Notes: a model not told the origin generated them from the letters alone. A DNA stretch of 64,000 nucleotides from Hydrogenophaga crocea (GCF_011388215.1 NZ_CP049989.1:4134001-4198000), one strand, 5' to 3'. Numbered from the stretch's first letter, positions 53,601 to 60,992 are shown. Translations and numbers: made by a program.

Positions 53601-53934
53601 GGTTCTGCACCAGCTGCTGGGCCTTGTCGGGGTCGGTGCCGAGCGCGAAGGTCACGGTCAGCGTCATCACGCCGTCGGTGGTGGCCTGGCTGCCCATGTA
53701 GAGCATGCCTTCGACACCGTTGATGGCTTCTTCGAGCGGCGTGGCCACGGTCTCGGCGATCACCTTGGGGTTGGCGCCCGGGTACTGGGCGCGCACCACC
53801 ACCGAGGGCGGCACCACCTCGGGGTACTCGGACACGGGCAGGCCGCGCAGCGCGACCAGGCCGGCGATCAGGATCAGCAGCGAGAGCACGCCCGCGAAGA
53901 TCGGCCGGTCGATGAAAAATTTGGAGAGGTTCAT
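50698..53934 (-). CDS. RND multidrug efflux pump, HAE1 family (MexF type)
   Basis: Proton-driven drug exporter of 1078 residues. It opens MNLSKFFIDRPIFAGVLSLL. Proton-relay residues are in GIVVDDAIVVVENVERNIEAG (two Asp) and VGLSAKNAILIVEFARELE (Lys). YPEVVPPSVVVRAQYPGANP, SLTLSPALSALLLRG and VPAQDKQYLIGFAQLPDGATL follow the MexF pattern. A C-terminal tail of about 35 residues rich in Gly/Ala/Thr extends past the last helix. It lies 17 bases after the adaptor gene. Confidence 0.95.
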   Translation of the reverse strand: MNLSKFFIDRPIFAGVLSLLILIAGLVALRGLPVSEYPEVVPPSVVVRAQYPGANPKVIAETVATPLEEAINGVEGMLYMGSQATTDGVMTLTVTFALGTDPDKAQQLVQNRVSQAEPRLPEEVRRLGVTTVKSSPDITMVVHLVSPNDRYDINYLRNYAVLNVKDRLARIAGVGQVQVFGGGDYAMRVWLDPQKVAQRGLSASDVVAAIRGQNVQAAAGVVGASPGLPGVDVQLSVNAQGRLQTEEEFGDIIVKTGSDGAVTRLRDVARLEMGAADYALRSLLNNEPAVGMGVFQAPGSNALEISAQVRATMAELQKNMPEGVEYRIAYDPTQFVRASIDSVITTLLEAIALVVIVVIVFLQTWRASIIPLLAVPVSVVGTFAVLHLLGFSINALSLFGLVLAIGIVVDDAIVVVENVERNIEAGLSPREATYRAMREVSGPIIAIALVLVAVFVPLAFISGLTGQFYKQFAVTIAISTVISAVNSLTLSPALSALLLRGHDAPKDALTRGMDRVFGRFFRAFNRFFDRSAQAYSGGVRRAISRKALMMGLYLVLAALTVGLFKAVPGGFVPAQDKQYLIGFAQLPDGATLDRTDEVIRRMGEITRRNPNVEDAIAFPGLSINGFTNSSNAGIVFATLKPFAERRRADQSGAAVAGQLNQAYGEIQDAFVVMFPPPPVAGLGTTGGFKLQLEDKASLGYEAMDAAVKAFMAKAYQTPELAGMFTSWQVNVPQLYADIDRTKARQLGVPVTEIFDTLQIYLGSLYVNDFNRFGRTYSVRAQADAPHRARAEDIGLLKVRSTSGEMIPLSALLKVDSAYGPERAMRYNGYLSADINGGPAPGYSSGQAQAAIERIAAETLPQGIGYEWTELTYQEILAGNSALWVFPLAVLLVFLVLAAQYESLTLPLSIILIVPMGLLAAMTGVWLDGGDNNVFTQIGLIVLVGLSAKNAILIVEFARELEFAGRSPVQAAIEASRLRLRPILMTSLAFVMGVLPLVLATGAGAEMRSAMGVAVFAGMIGVTAFGLFLTPVFYVLLRRLAGNRPLRQHGTHEAFATGTGSTGGAGADLRALPAAPLKH

Positions 53935-53951
53935 GGCGGCACTCCGGCGGC

Positions 53952-55157
53952 TCAGGGCTTGGCCGCGGCGAGTTGCTGGGTTTGCCCGGCGCGCGCGTTC
54001 ATGGGCACGGGCTGGGGTTGCACCACGTCGCCGGGGCGCACGCGCTGCAGGCCGTTGACGACGATGCGCTCGCCGGGTTCGAGCCCGCTGAGCACGGTGC
54101 GCAGGCCGTCCACGCTCGCGCCCAGGCGCACCTCGCGGTAGGCGGTCTTGTTGTCGTCGCCCACCACCAGCACGTACTTCTTGTCCTGGTCGGTGCCCAC
54201 GGCGCGTTCGCTCACGAGCAGTGCGCGGCTGCGCTGCGGCTCGCCCATGCGGATGCGCGCGAACTGGCCGGGAATGAGGCGGCCGTCGGTGTTGGGGAAC
54301 ACGGCGCGCACGCGCACCGTGCCGCTGCGCGGGTCGACCTGGTTGTCGATGAGCTGGAGCTGGCCGGTGTGCGGCGTGTCGGCGCCCTCGCCCGTGCCCA
54401 TCTGCACGGGAATGCGCTCGAGCGTGGCGCGCGCGCCCAGGCCCTGGAGCGCGCGGGTCACGGTCTGTTCGTCGGCGTCGAAGCTCGCGTAGATGGGGCT
54501 CACCGAGACCAGGTGGGCCAGCACCGGCGCGCCCGGGCCGGCGGCCACCAGGTTGCCCACGGTCACCTCGAGCCGGCCGATGCGGCCGGCCACGGGCGCG
54601 CGCACCTGGGTGTAGCCCAGGTTCAGGCGCGCGCTCTGCACCTGCGCCTGTGCGGCGAGCAGGTTGGCCTCGGCCTCGCGCAGCGCGTTGTGGCGGTCGT
54701 CGAGCTCGCGCTGGGCGATGGCCTTGTCTTCCCACAGGCGTTGCGAGCGCGCGTATTCGCCGCTGGCGTGCGTGAGCCGGGCCTGTGCGGCCGTGGCCTG
54801 GGCCTGGGCGCGCGCGAGTTCGGCTTCGTAGGGCGCGGGGTCGATGGTGACCAGCAGATCGCCCTTGGCCACCAGCGCGCCTTCGCGGAAGTGCGTGGCC
54901 AGCACCGCGCCGGCCACGCGCGAGCGCACCTCGACGCGCTCCACGGCCTCGAGCCGGCCCGAGAAGGCCTGCCAGGCCGCGACCTCGGTGGCCTCCACCG
55001 TGGCCACCGACACCGGCATGGGCGGCGGCGCTGCGGGCGCCTGCGCCTGGGCGCTCGGGGCTTTCTGCGTGAGCACGAACACGGCCACGGCGACGGCCGC
55101 GATCGCGGTGCCGGTGGGCCACCAGAGGCGGCGCGGGAACAGGGGAGAGCGGGGCAT
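53952..55157 (-). CDS. RND efflux periplasmic adaptor (MexE type)
   Basis: Membrane fusion protein of 401 residues with an N-terminal hydrophobic segment (about 12-32) and no lipobox Cys, unlike the adaptor at 18570. Landmarks are FSGRLEAVERVEVRSRVAGAV, REGALVAKGDLLVTIDPAPYE, a hairpin domain (ELARAQAQATAAQARLTHA) and NLGYTQVRAPVAGRIGRLEV. It is the first RND gene of the operon, 119 bases after the hydrolase gene. The gap contains a possible hairpin (CCCCGGC/GCCGGGG, 55197-55215) and an A-rich stretch. Confidence 0.94.
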   Translation of the reverse strand: MPRSPLFPRRLWWPTGTAIAAVAVAVFVLTQKAPSAQAQAPAAPPPMPVSVATVEATEVAAWQAFSGRLEAVERVEVRSRVAGAVLATHFREGALVAKGDLLVTIDPAPYEAELARAQAQATAAQARLTHASGEYARSQRLWEDKAIAQRELDDRHNALREAEANLLAAQAQVQSARLNLGYTQVRAPVAGRIGRLEVTVGNLVAAGPGAPVLAHLVSVSPIYASFDADEQTVTRALQGLGARATLERIPVQMGTGEGADTPHTGQLQLIDNQVDPRSGTVRVRAVFPNTDGRLIPGQFARIRMGEPQRSRALLVSERAVGTDQDKKYVLVVGDDNKTAYREVRLGASVDGLRTVLSGLEPGERIVVNGLQRVRPGDVVQPQPVPMNARAGQTQQLAAAKP

Positions 55158-55276
55158 GGTGAGGGCTTTCCTGAGAAAAAAGAAAACAGCGGCCCGCCCC
55201 GGCTTGTGGCCGGGGGAGCGATGGGGGAAACCAGGGGAATGCGGCGGAAGGAGCGGGCGGCGCGCGGCCGCCGCGA

Positions 55277-56110
55277 TCACGAAGGCGGCGGCGCGGTGGC
55301 CTGCAGGAAGGCGCGCAGCTGCGCGCGCACGTCGTCGGCGAAGGGGCAGGCGTCGGCGGGCTGCTCGCTCAGCGATTCGGGCCAGCCCGTGGCCGGTTGC
55401 AGCAGGCCGCCGTGCACGGCGATGCCCGCGCCCCGCAGGCGCTCGGCATAGGCCAGGGCCTCGTCGCGCAAGGGGTCGTCGCTGCTCGTGAGGATGAGCG
55501 TGGGCGGCAGGCCCGCGAGGCGCTGCGCGAGGCCCGGCACGGCGTAGGGATGCTCGGCGTCCATGGGGCCGCGCAGGTACTGCTGCCAGCCGTCGGCCCA
55601 CTTGCATTCGGTGCAGCTGCCCAGCTTCTCGCGCAGCGAGGCGGTGGCGTTGCAGGGGTCGAGCATGGGCGCCACCAGGATCTGGCCCGCCAGCGGCGGC
55701 GCGGCGCGGTCGCGCGCCATCAGCGCCACGGCGGCCGCGAGGTTGCCGCCGGCCTCTTCACCGGCCACGAACAGCGGCGCGTCCTTGCCCGCCAGGCGCG
55801 TGCGCTGCTTGTGCAGCCAGCCCAGCGCGGCGTGGCCCGCTTCCACCGCCACCGGAAAGCGGTGCGCGGGCGCGAGCGGGTAGTCGAGCGAGGCCACGAT
55901 GGCGCCGGCCTCGGCCAGCAGTTCGGCCAGGCAGGCGCCGCTGTCCATGTCGCCGCTGGTGAAGGTGCCGCCGTGGAAGTGCAGCACCAGCGGCAGCCGC
56001 GCGCCGCGCGGCTTGCGGCCCCACACGCGCAGCGCCATCGGCGCCTGGCCCGGCAGGCTCAGGGTCTCGGTGGCGGTCGGCGGCACGGGATGGGGGGCAG
56101 TGGAAACCAT
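55277..56110 (-). CDS. HSL-type alpha/beta hydrolase lacking the catalytic Ser (pseudo-enzyme?)
   Basis: Product of 277 residues with the hormone-sensitive-lipase-like fold. The oxyanion motif HFHGGTFTSGD and DYPLAPAHRFP are typical. At the nucleophile elbow the usual GDSAGGN reads GEEAGGN, so Ser is replaced by Glu. The region where the catalytic His normally stands (HGF/HGW) reads ATGWPES without His. The Asp region TSSDDPLRDE is kept. The protein is therefore unlikely to be an esterase and may bind a ligand. The gene is divergent from a LysR gene and precedes the RND genes. A GTG at 56161 is an alternative start. Confidence 0.85.
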   Translation of the reverse strand: MVSTAPHPVPPTATETLSLPGQAPMALRVWGRKPRGARLPLVLHFHGGTFTSGDMDSGACLAELLAEAGAIVASLDYPLAPAHRFPVAVEAGHAALGWLHKQRTRLAGKDAPLFVAGEEAGGNLAAAVALMARDRAAPPLAGQILVAPMLDPCNATASLREKLGSCTECKWADGWQQYLRGPMDAEHPYAVPGLAQRLAGLPPTLILTSSDDPLRDEALAYAERLRGAGIAVHGGLLQPATGWPESLSEQPADACPFADDVRAQLRAFLQATAPPPS

Positions 56111-56166
56111 GGCGGCGACTATAGGCAGCCCTGTGGCGCGGAAAAAGCCCTTGGTGCCCACAGGTC

Positions 56167-56185
56167 TGTTTCCAAAGCATGAACA
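56167..56185. promoter_or_regulatory. LysR-type T-N11-A box
   Basis: TGTT (56167-56170) and AACA (56182-56185) are separated by exactly 11 bases, the classic LysR binding geometry. The site lies 57 bases upstream of the hydrolase start and 38 bases upstream of the LysR gene, in a 112-base divergent gap. It probably controls both genes and the RND operon behind the hydrolase. Confidence 0.65.
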
Positions 56186-56222
56186 ATCCGCCCCCTACGC
56201 GGCACGACCGCAGGAGAGAGGC

Positions 56223-57134
56223 ATGGATCAGATCCAATCGATGCGCGTGTTCGCGCGGGTGGTGGAAGCAGGCACCTTCACCAAGGCGGCCGAATCGCTC
56301 GACCTGCCCAAGGGCACGGTGACCAAGCTGGTGCAGCACCTGGAGGCGCGCCTGAAGGTGAAGCTGCTCAACCGCACCACGCGGCGCGTCACGGTCACGC
56401 CCGACGGCGCGGCCTATTACGAGCGCACCAGCCGCTTGCTCAACGACCTCGACGACATCGAGGCCAGCATGAGCAACGCGCAGGCCAGCCCGAGCGGGCG
56501 GCTGCGCGTGGACGTGGGCGCCTCGGTGGCGGGGCAGATCATCATTCCCGCGCTGCCCGACTTCTACCGCCGCTACCCCGACATCCGCCTGGACATGGGC
56601 GTGAGCGACCGGCCGGTGGACCTGATCACCGACAACGTGGACTGCGTGATCCGCGGCGGCGAGCTGCAGGAGCAGTCGCTGGTGGCGCGGCGCATCGGCA
56701 ACGTGCCGCTGCTCACCGTGGCCTCGCCCGCCTACATCGCGGCCTACGGCGCGCCCACGCACCCGGGGCAGCTCGAGGACGAACACACGCTGATCAACTA
56801 CTTCTCCACGCGCACCGGCCGGCTGTACCCGAACGAATTCGAGAAGGACGGCGAGCGGCTGGAAATCGCGGGCCGCTACCGGCTCGCGGTGAACGAGAGC
56901 AACGCCATGACGGCCGCGCTGCTCGCGGGCCTGGGCGTGGGCCAGACCGGCAGCTTCTCGGTCATCCCGCACATCGAGCGTGGCGAGCTGGTGCGCGTGC
57001 TCGAAGACTGGCAGGTGCCTGCGATCCCGGTGTGGGTGGTGTACCCGCCCAACCGCCACCTGAGCGCCAAGGTGCGGGCCTTCGTGGAGTGGGCGGCCGA
57101 GCAGTTCGCGAAGCACCCGCACATTGCGCGCTGA
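56223..57134 (+). CDS. LysR-family regulator of the hydrolase/RND operon
   Basis: Regulator of 303 residues of the CrgA/DsdC-like LysR subgroup. The helix-turn-helix (1-60) reads MRVFARVVEAGTFTKAAESLD and LPKGTVTKLVQHLEARLKVKLLNRTTRRV. The effector domain includes SPSGRLRVDVGASVAGQIIIPALPDF and FVEWAAEQFAKHP. A purine-rich site (AGGAGAGAG) precedes the ATG. It is divergent from the hydrolase-RND cluster, as LysR-type MexT stands next to mexEF-oprN in Pseudomonas, so control of efflux by a small ligand is a reasonable inference. Confidence 0.93.
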   Translation: MDQIQSMRVFARVVEAGTFTKAAESLDLPKGTVTKLVQHLEARLKVKLLNRTTRRVTVTPDGAAYYERTSRLLNDLDDIEASMSNAQASPSGRLRVDVGASVAGQIIIPALPDFYRRYPDIRLDMGVSDRPVDLITDNVDCVIRGGELQEQSLVARRIGNVPLLTVASPAYIAAYGAPTHPGQLEDEHTLINYFSTRTGRLYPNEFEKDGERLEIAGRYRLAVNESNAMTAALLAGLGVGQTGSFSVIPHIERGELVRVLEDWQVPAIPVWVVYPPNRHLSAKVRAFVEWAAEQFAKHPHIAR

Positions 57135-57280
57135 CCGCGCGCTGACCGGGCGCCGACCGCACGCACGCGTTGCGCGCATGCCGCATCCGCGCGCGCCGCG
57201 GCCCGGGTTTTCCCCCCGATGGGCGAGGCTCGGGGCATGTCCCGATGCGCGCGCGCGCCGGCGCTGCTCCAATCGATGGC

Positions 57281-57607
57281 ATGTTCAAAACGCTCTGGTT
57301 CCGCATCGCGCTGCGCTTCGCTCTGGGCGAGCTGGGCATCGCGTCGAACACGGTGAACCCGCAGTTGCGGCGCGCCGTGATTGCGCTCGGCCAGAGCGAG
57401 GGTTTCAACGCGCGCGAGGCCGCGCTGATCATCTACTTCCGCACCCCGGCCATGCGCCTGCTCGAGACGCAGCGCGCGCAGAACACCATCGCGGCCTGGC
57501 AGACCAGCCAGGCGGTGCGCCAGGGCTATTTCGGGCGCGCGGTGCGCCAGGATTTCGCGCTGCCCGATGGCTCGGGCGTGCGCGAGAGCCTGTTCCAGGA
57601 TTCCTGA
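57281..57607 (+). CDS. Unknown small protein
   Basis: Product of 108 residues that I do not recognise. It begins MFKTLWFRIALRFALGELGI and is mostly helical and basic in the first half, with RRAVIALGQSEGFNAREAALIIYFRTPAMRLLE. It has no clear signal peptide or membrane helix. The start ATG was chosen because upstream in-frame sequence is repetitive GC-rich noise. It follows the LysR gene by 146 bases and converges on the PACE-family gene, with which it shares a stop-codon hairpin. Confidence 0.55.
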   Translation: MFKTLWFRIALRFALGELGIASNTVNPQLRRAVIALGQSEGFNAREAALIIYFRTPAMRLLETQRAQNTIAAWQTSQAVRQGYFGRAVRQDFALPDGSGVRESLFQDS

Positions 57608-57621
57608 GCGCGCGGCTCAGG
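57603..57621. terminator. Stop-to-stop hairpin between the unknown and PACE genes
   Basis: CCTGAGC and GCTCAGG form a perfect 7-base stem around GCGCG. The TGA of the rightward gene and the TGA of the leftward gene lie symmetrically inside the two arms. No U-tract follows. Confidence 0.5.
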
Positions 57622-58048
57622 CCTGCGCCGGCGCGGCCGAGGCCGGCAGGCCGAACACGCGGTCGAACGCCAGGTTGAACACGAAGGTGTAGACGAGGAA
57701 GAACACGATCAGGCCAAGGTCGAGCACGAAGGCCTGCCAGAGCGTGATGCCCAGCCACCAGGCGAACAGCGGCACCAGCGTCACCACCAGGCCCGTTTCG
57801 AAGCCCACGGCGTGCACCACGCGGCGCAGCACGCTGCGGCCCTTGGTGGTCTGGCGCGCTTCCCAGCGCTCGAACAGGGTGTTGTAGACCAGGTTCCACA
57901 CCACGGCGATCACCGAGGCCGCCACCGCGGCCACGCTCGCGTGGCCCATGCCGCTGCCCGAAAGCAGCGCCAGGCCGGCGCTCGACGACACGATGGCGAT
58001 GGCTTCGTAAAGGGTGAGGTAGACGACTTTGCGTCGGAGGCCTTGCAT
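57617..58048 (-). CDS. PACE-family efflux transporter (AceI-like)
   Basis: Inner-membrane protein of 143 residues with four membrane helices in two tandem halves. The first half has RRKVVYLTLYEAIAI, in which Glu15 corresponds to the essential Glu15 of the chlorhexidine exporter AceI, followed by VVWNLVYNTLFERWEARQ. The second half has RRVVHAVGFETGLVVTLVP and FVYTFVFNLAFDRVF. Both repeats match the bacterial transmembrane pair (BTP) domain. It is divergent from a LysR gene, as aceI is from aceR. Likely substrates are biocides or polyamine-like compounds. Confidence 0.93.
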   Translation of the reverse strand: MQGLRRKVVYLTLYEAIAIVSSSAGLALLSGSGMGHASVAAVAASVIAVVWNLVYNTLFERWEARQTTKGRSVLRRVVHAVGFETGLVVTLVPLFAWWLGITLWQAFVLDLGLIVFFLVYTFVFNLAFDRVFGLPASAAPAQA

Positions 58049-58114
58049 GGCGAACGCTCCGGGATGGGGCGCCCCGGGCCGGATGGCGGGGGCAATGCGG
58101 GCATCTTATGTGTC

Positions 58115-58155
58115 TGTTTCTGAACAAAAAAGTCGGAAGCTTTCAGAAATTCTGA
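58115..58155. promoter_or_regulatory. LysR-type palindromes between the PACE and LysR genes
   Basis: Two dyads lie in the 120-base divergent gap: TGTT-TCTG-AACA (58115-58126) and TCAGAA-A-TTCTGA (58143-58155), the second a perfect 6-base repeat around one base and only 13 bases upstream of the LysR start. The region is strikingly AT-rich compared with the rest of the window and should hold both promoters. Confidence 0.5.
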
Positions 58156-58168
58156 TAGGTTTGGGTTC

Positions 58169-59071
58169 ATGGCCTTCACCAGCGACAACCTGCGCGTGTT
58201 CCTGGCGGTGCTCGACGCGGGCTCGTTCTCGGCCGCGGCGCGCCAGCTCGGGCGCGTGCCCTCGGCCGTGAGCATGACCATCGCGCAGCTCGAAGCCGAG
58301 CTCGACCTCACGCTGTTCGACCGCAGCACGCGCGAGCCGCGGCCCACCGACTCGGCGCGCGCGCTCGAGCCGCAGGCGCGCCAGATCGCGGGCCAGTGGC
58401 GGCGGCTGCAGGCGCACGCGCAGGCCCTGCACCAGGGGCTGGAGCGCCAGCTCACCATCGCCATCGCGCCCGAACTGCTGTCGGCGCCCTGGAGCCAGCC
58501 GCTCGCGGTGCTGGCCACGGAGTACCCGGCGCTGATCGTCGAGGTGCTCTCGGCGCCGCAGGCCGACGCGCTCAAGATGCTGCACTCGGGCGAGGCGCAA
58601 CTGGCGCTGGTGTTCGAGCGCCCGGGCACCGACGAGCGCGAGGGCTTCCAGGAGCTCGGCCAGGAGGTGCTGGTGGCGGTGATCTCGCCCGAGCACCCCG
58701 AGGCGCGCGCGCGCCAGGGCAGCCTGCAGCTCAACGACCTGATCGACGTGCGGCAGATCGCGGTGGCCGGCCGCGACCCCAAGGGCCGCGACCCGCGGCT
58801 GCTGCTGTCGCGCCACATCTGGCGCACCGACAGCCACCTGGCCACGCTGAGCCTGGTGCAGGCCGGCCTGGGCTGGGCCTACCTGCCGCGCCGGCTGGTG
58901 GCGCCTCTGGTGGCCGCGGGGGCGCTGGCCGAGATCCGCTTCGGCAACATCAGCAACGAGCTGCGCGTGTGGGTCGACGTGGTCTGGCACAACGAGCGGC
59001 CCATGGGACTGGGGGCGCAGCGCTTCATCGAGCTCATGCGCCAGGCCACGCGCGAGGCCGCCCCGGGCTGA
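58169..59071 (+). CDS. LysR-family regulator (AceR-like position)
   Basis: Regulator of 300 residues. The helix-turn-helix (1-60) reads NLRVFLAVLDAGSFSAAARQL and GRVPSAVSMTIAQLEAELDLTLFDRST. The effector domain spans about 90-295. The adjacent divergent PACE gene is the obvious target, because the AceR LysR protein activates aceI in Acinetobacter when biocide is present. It belongs to a different LysR subgroup from the one at 56223. Confidence 0.93.
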   Translation: MAFTSDNLRVFLAVLDAGSFSAAARQLGRVPSAVSMTIAQLEAELDLTLFDRSTREPRPTDSARALEPQARQIAGQWRRLQAHAQALHQGLERQLTIAIAPELLSAPWSQPLAVLATEYPALIVEVLSAPQADALKMLHSGEAQLALVFERPGTDEREGFQELGQEVLVAVISPEHPEARARQGSLQLNDLIDVRQIAVAGRDPKGRDPRLLLSRHIWRTDSHLATLSLVQAGLGWAYLPRRLVAPLVAAGALAEIRFGNISNELRVWVDVVWHNERPMGLGAQRFIELMRQATREAAPG

Positions 59072-59215
59072 GGCGCAGGGTCGGCCTTGTCCGCCCCGGA
59101 CACGGCGCGATGTCCTACAGCCGCGGCGCCGGCGCGCGGGAACACTGGGGTTTCAGGGCCGGCCGCCGCGCGGCGGGCCTCGAACTTCCGATCCAACCCG
59201 CTGAAAGGAATCGCC

Positions 59216-59653
59216 ATGAAAGCATCGCAACGTGTCCTCTTCCCCATCGCCCTGGCCCTGGGTGTGGCGGCCGGCGCCAGCTTCGCCGACGGCCCGCTGC
59301 AAGGCCCGACCCTGCAGGAGGAGCCGCTGCAGTTCACCAGCACCGAGGTGCAGAGCGACACCACCCGCAGCCAGGTGCAGTCGCCCGTGGTGGGCCTGGA
59401 ACGGGCCGGCCTGATCGAACGCGGCGAGGCCACGGCCCCCGAGCACCAGGCCCGCAGCAACAGCTACCTGAGCCGCGCCTACGTGCAGGCCGAAGCCCAG
59501 GAGGCCTACCGCATGGGCCTGGTGGCCCAGGGCGAACTGATGCCCGTGCCCACCGAGGAACAGCTGCAGCAGATGCAGTTCGCGGCGGCCCGCTCGGTGC
59601 AGAACCAGAACCTGGCGTTCTCGCCCATGGAGCGCGAGGCGTTTATGAACTGA
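59216..59653 (+). CDS. Exported DUF4148-like protein (diverged paralogue)
   Basis: Exported protein of 145 residues with a signal peptide ending GASFAD. The mature sequence can be aligned to the DUF4148 copies near 43-48 kb: GPLQGPTLQEEPLQFTSTEVQ, GLIERGEAT and LSRAYVQAEAQEAYRMGLVAQGE correspond to their two units. It has extra linker and a 40-residue Gln/Met-rich tail. AAAGGA lies five to six bases before the ATG. The leader is unrelated to that of the other copies but contains the palindrome CCGCCGCGCGGCGG (59163-59176). The function is unknown. Confidence 0.75.
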   Translation: MKASQRVLFPIALALGVAAGASFADGPLQGPTLQEEPLQFTSTEVQSDTTRSQVQSPVVGLERAGLIERGEATAPEHQARSNSYLSRAYVQAEAQEAYRMGLVAQGELMPVPTEEQLQQMQFAAARSVQNQNLAFSPMEREAFMN

Positions 59654-59708
59654 GCGCGCTGACCGATCGCCGCCACAATGCACGGCTTTCACAACAAGGA
59701 GGCCGTGC

Positions 59709-60077
59709 ATGTCCGGAGGCGACTGGAAGGAGCTCTTCAACGCGGCGTGCGGGGGCGATCTCGCCCTCGTGCAATACCACGTGAAGAACGGGGTGGACGT
59801 GAACTACGCCCACCCCGAATTTTTGTCCACGCCGCTCGTGGCCTGCATCCTCGCGGGCCAGGAGGCGGTGGCCCACCACCTGCTCGACCACGGCGCGAAT
59901 CCGCGCCTGCATTCCGAGTTCGACGGCATGACGCCTGTGGAGGCCGCGCGCCATGTGGGCATGGCCAGCGTGCTGGGGCGCTTGGCCCGGCTGGGCATCG
60001 AGCCGCCACCACCGGAGGCCCCGCGCCGCCGCGGTCTGGGTCAGTGGCTCGCGCGCTGGCTCAGCGTGCCCGGTTGA
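59709..60077 (+). CDS. Ankyrin-repeat protein
   Basis: Small cytoplasmic protein of 122 residues with about three ankyrin repeats: DWKELFNAACGGDLALVQYHV with GVDVNYAHPE, then LSTPLVACILAGQEAVAHHLL with HGANPRLHSE, then GMTPVEAARHVGMASVLGRL. A Pro/Arg-rich tail follows. Ankyrin repeats bind other proteins; the partner is unknown. Its last 17 bases overlap the end of the convergent IclR gene. Confidence 0.88.
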   Translation: MSGGDWKELFNAACGGDLALVQYHVKNGVDVNYAHPEFLSTPLVACILAGQEAVAHHLLDHGANPRLHSEFDGMTPVEAARHVGMASVLGRLARLGIEPPPPEAPRRRGLGQWLARWLSVPG

Positions 60078-60945
60078 CGCGGCCCTGCGGCGTGGCCTTG
60101 GCCGGCGGGCGCGCGGGCCGCCGTGCCGGCGCCGCGGCCTCGCCCACATTGCCCCAGGTGCCCACGTTCGCGGCCTTCAGCAGCGGCGAGGCATTGCCCG
60201 CGTCGGCGAGCTCGCTGGCCGCGGTCAGCAGCAGCGGCGCGAAACCCAGCATGCGCTTGTGCGTCAGGCGCGACGACGGCCCGGCGATCACCACCACGCC
60301 GGTGGCCGGCTCCTTGGGCCGGGCCACGGGCGCGGCCATCGAGCTCATGCCCGGTGCGTACACGTCCTGGATCAGGCTGTAGCCGCGCTTGCGGTGCTCG
60401 TCGAGCATCTTGAGCAGGGCCTTGATGCTGGTGGGCGCGTTGGGGCCGAAATGCCGCGGGTCACCCATGCCCTGGCGCGTCACGCAGGCGATGGCCGCGT
60501 CCTCGGACAGCGTCATGAGCCAGGCGTGGCCCGCGGCGCTGCACGACAGGCGCAGGTCGATGCCCATGTCGGGGTCGTACTTGAGGCCGCTGCGCGCGCC
60601 CTGTGCCTTGGCCATGAGCGTGAGCCGCTCGCCGTCGACCACCGCGAGCCGCACCAGTTCTTCGGTGGCTTCGGCCAGCCGGTTGATCACGGGCTGCGCG
60701 ATGTCGACCACACCCGAGCGGCTCAGGTAGCTCAGGCCCAGCGAGGCGAGCTTGGTGCTCAGTGCGTAGTCGCCGCGCTGCGGCAGCTGGCGCACGTAGC
60801 CGAAGCGGATCAGCTCGTGCAGCGTGCGGTGGCAGCCGCTGCGCAGCTGGTTGAGCGCGGTGGCGATCTGCACCAGCGGCGCGCCGTCGGGGTGGTTCGC
60901 GAGGTACTCGAGGATGGCCAGGGATTTTTCGAGCGAGCCGCTCAT
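60061..60945 (-). CDS. IclR-family transcriptional regulator
   Basis: Regulator of 294 residues. The N-terminal winged helix (1-65) begins SLEKSLAILEYLANHPDGAPL and continues LRSGCHRTLHELIRFGYV. The effector domain (about 80-250) has YLSRSGVVDIAQPVINRL, CSAAGHAWLMTLSE and KRGYSLIQDVYAPGMSSMAAPV. The C-terminus carries an unusual 35-residue extension rich in Ala, Pro and Arg. It is divergent from the TRAP-type operon, with two AT-rich palindromes between them, and so is its probable regulator. Confidence 0.92.
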   Translation of the reverse strand: MSGSLEKSLAILEYLANHPDGAPLVQIATALNQLRSGCHRTLHELIRFGYVRQLPQRGDYALSTKLASLGLSYLSRSGVVDIAQPVINRLAEATEELVRLAVVDGERLTLMAKAQGARSGLKYDPDMGIDLRLSCSAAGHAWLMTLSEDAAIACVTRQGMGDPRHFGPNAPTSIKALLKMLDEHRKRGYSLIQDVYAPGMSSMAAPVARPKEPATGVVVIAGPSSRLTHKRMLGFAPLLLTAASELADAGNASPLLKAANVGTWGNVGEAAAPARRPARPPAKATPQGRVNRAR

Positions 60946-60992
60946 GCGTTGTCTCCGTTGTGGGCAGGGATCGTGGGGAGAATCATCGCAGC

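Noticed and set aside
50701..54141. Long rightward open frame antisense to the MexF-type pump
   Set aside because: Composition is dominated by His, Arg, Gly and Ala and mirrors the pump codons. There is no domain, start signal or context.
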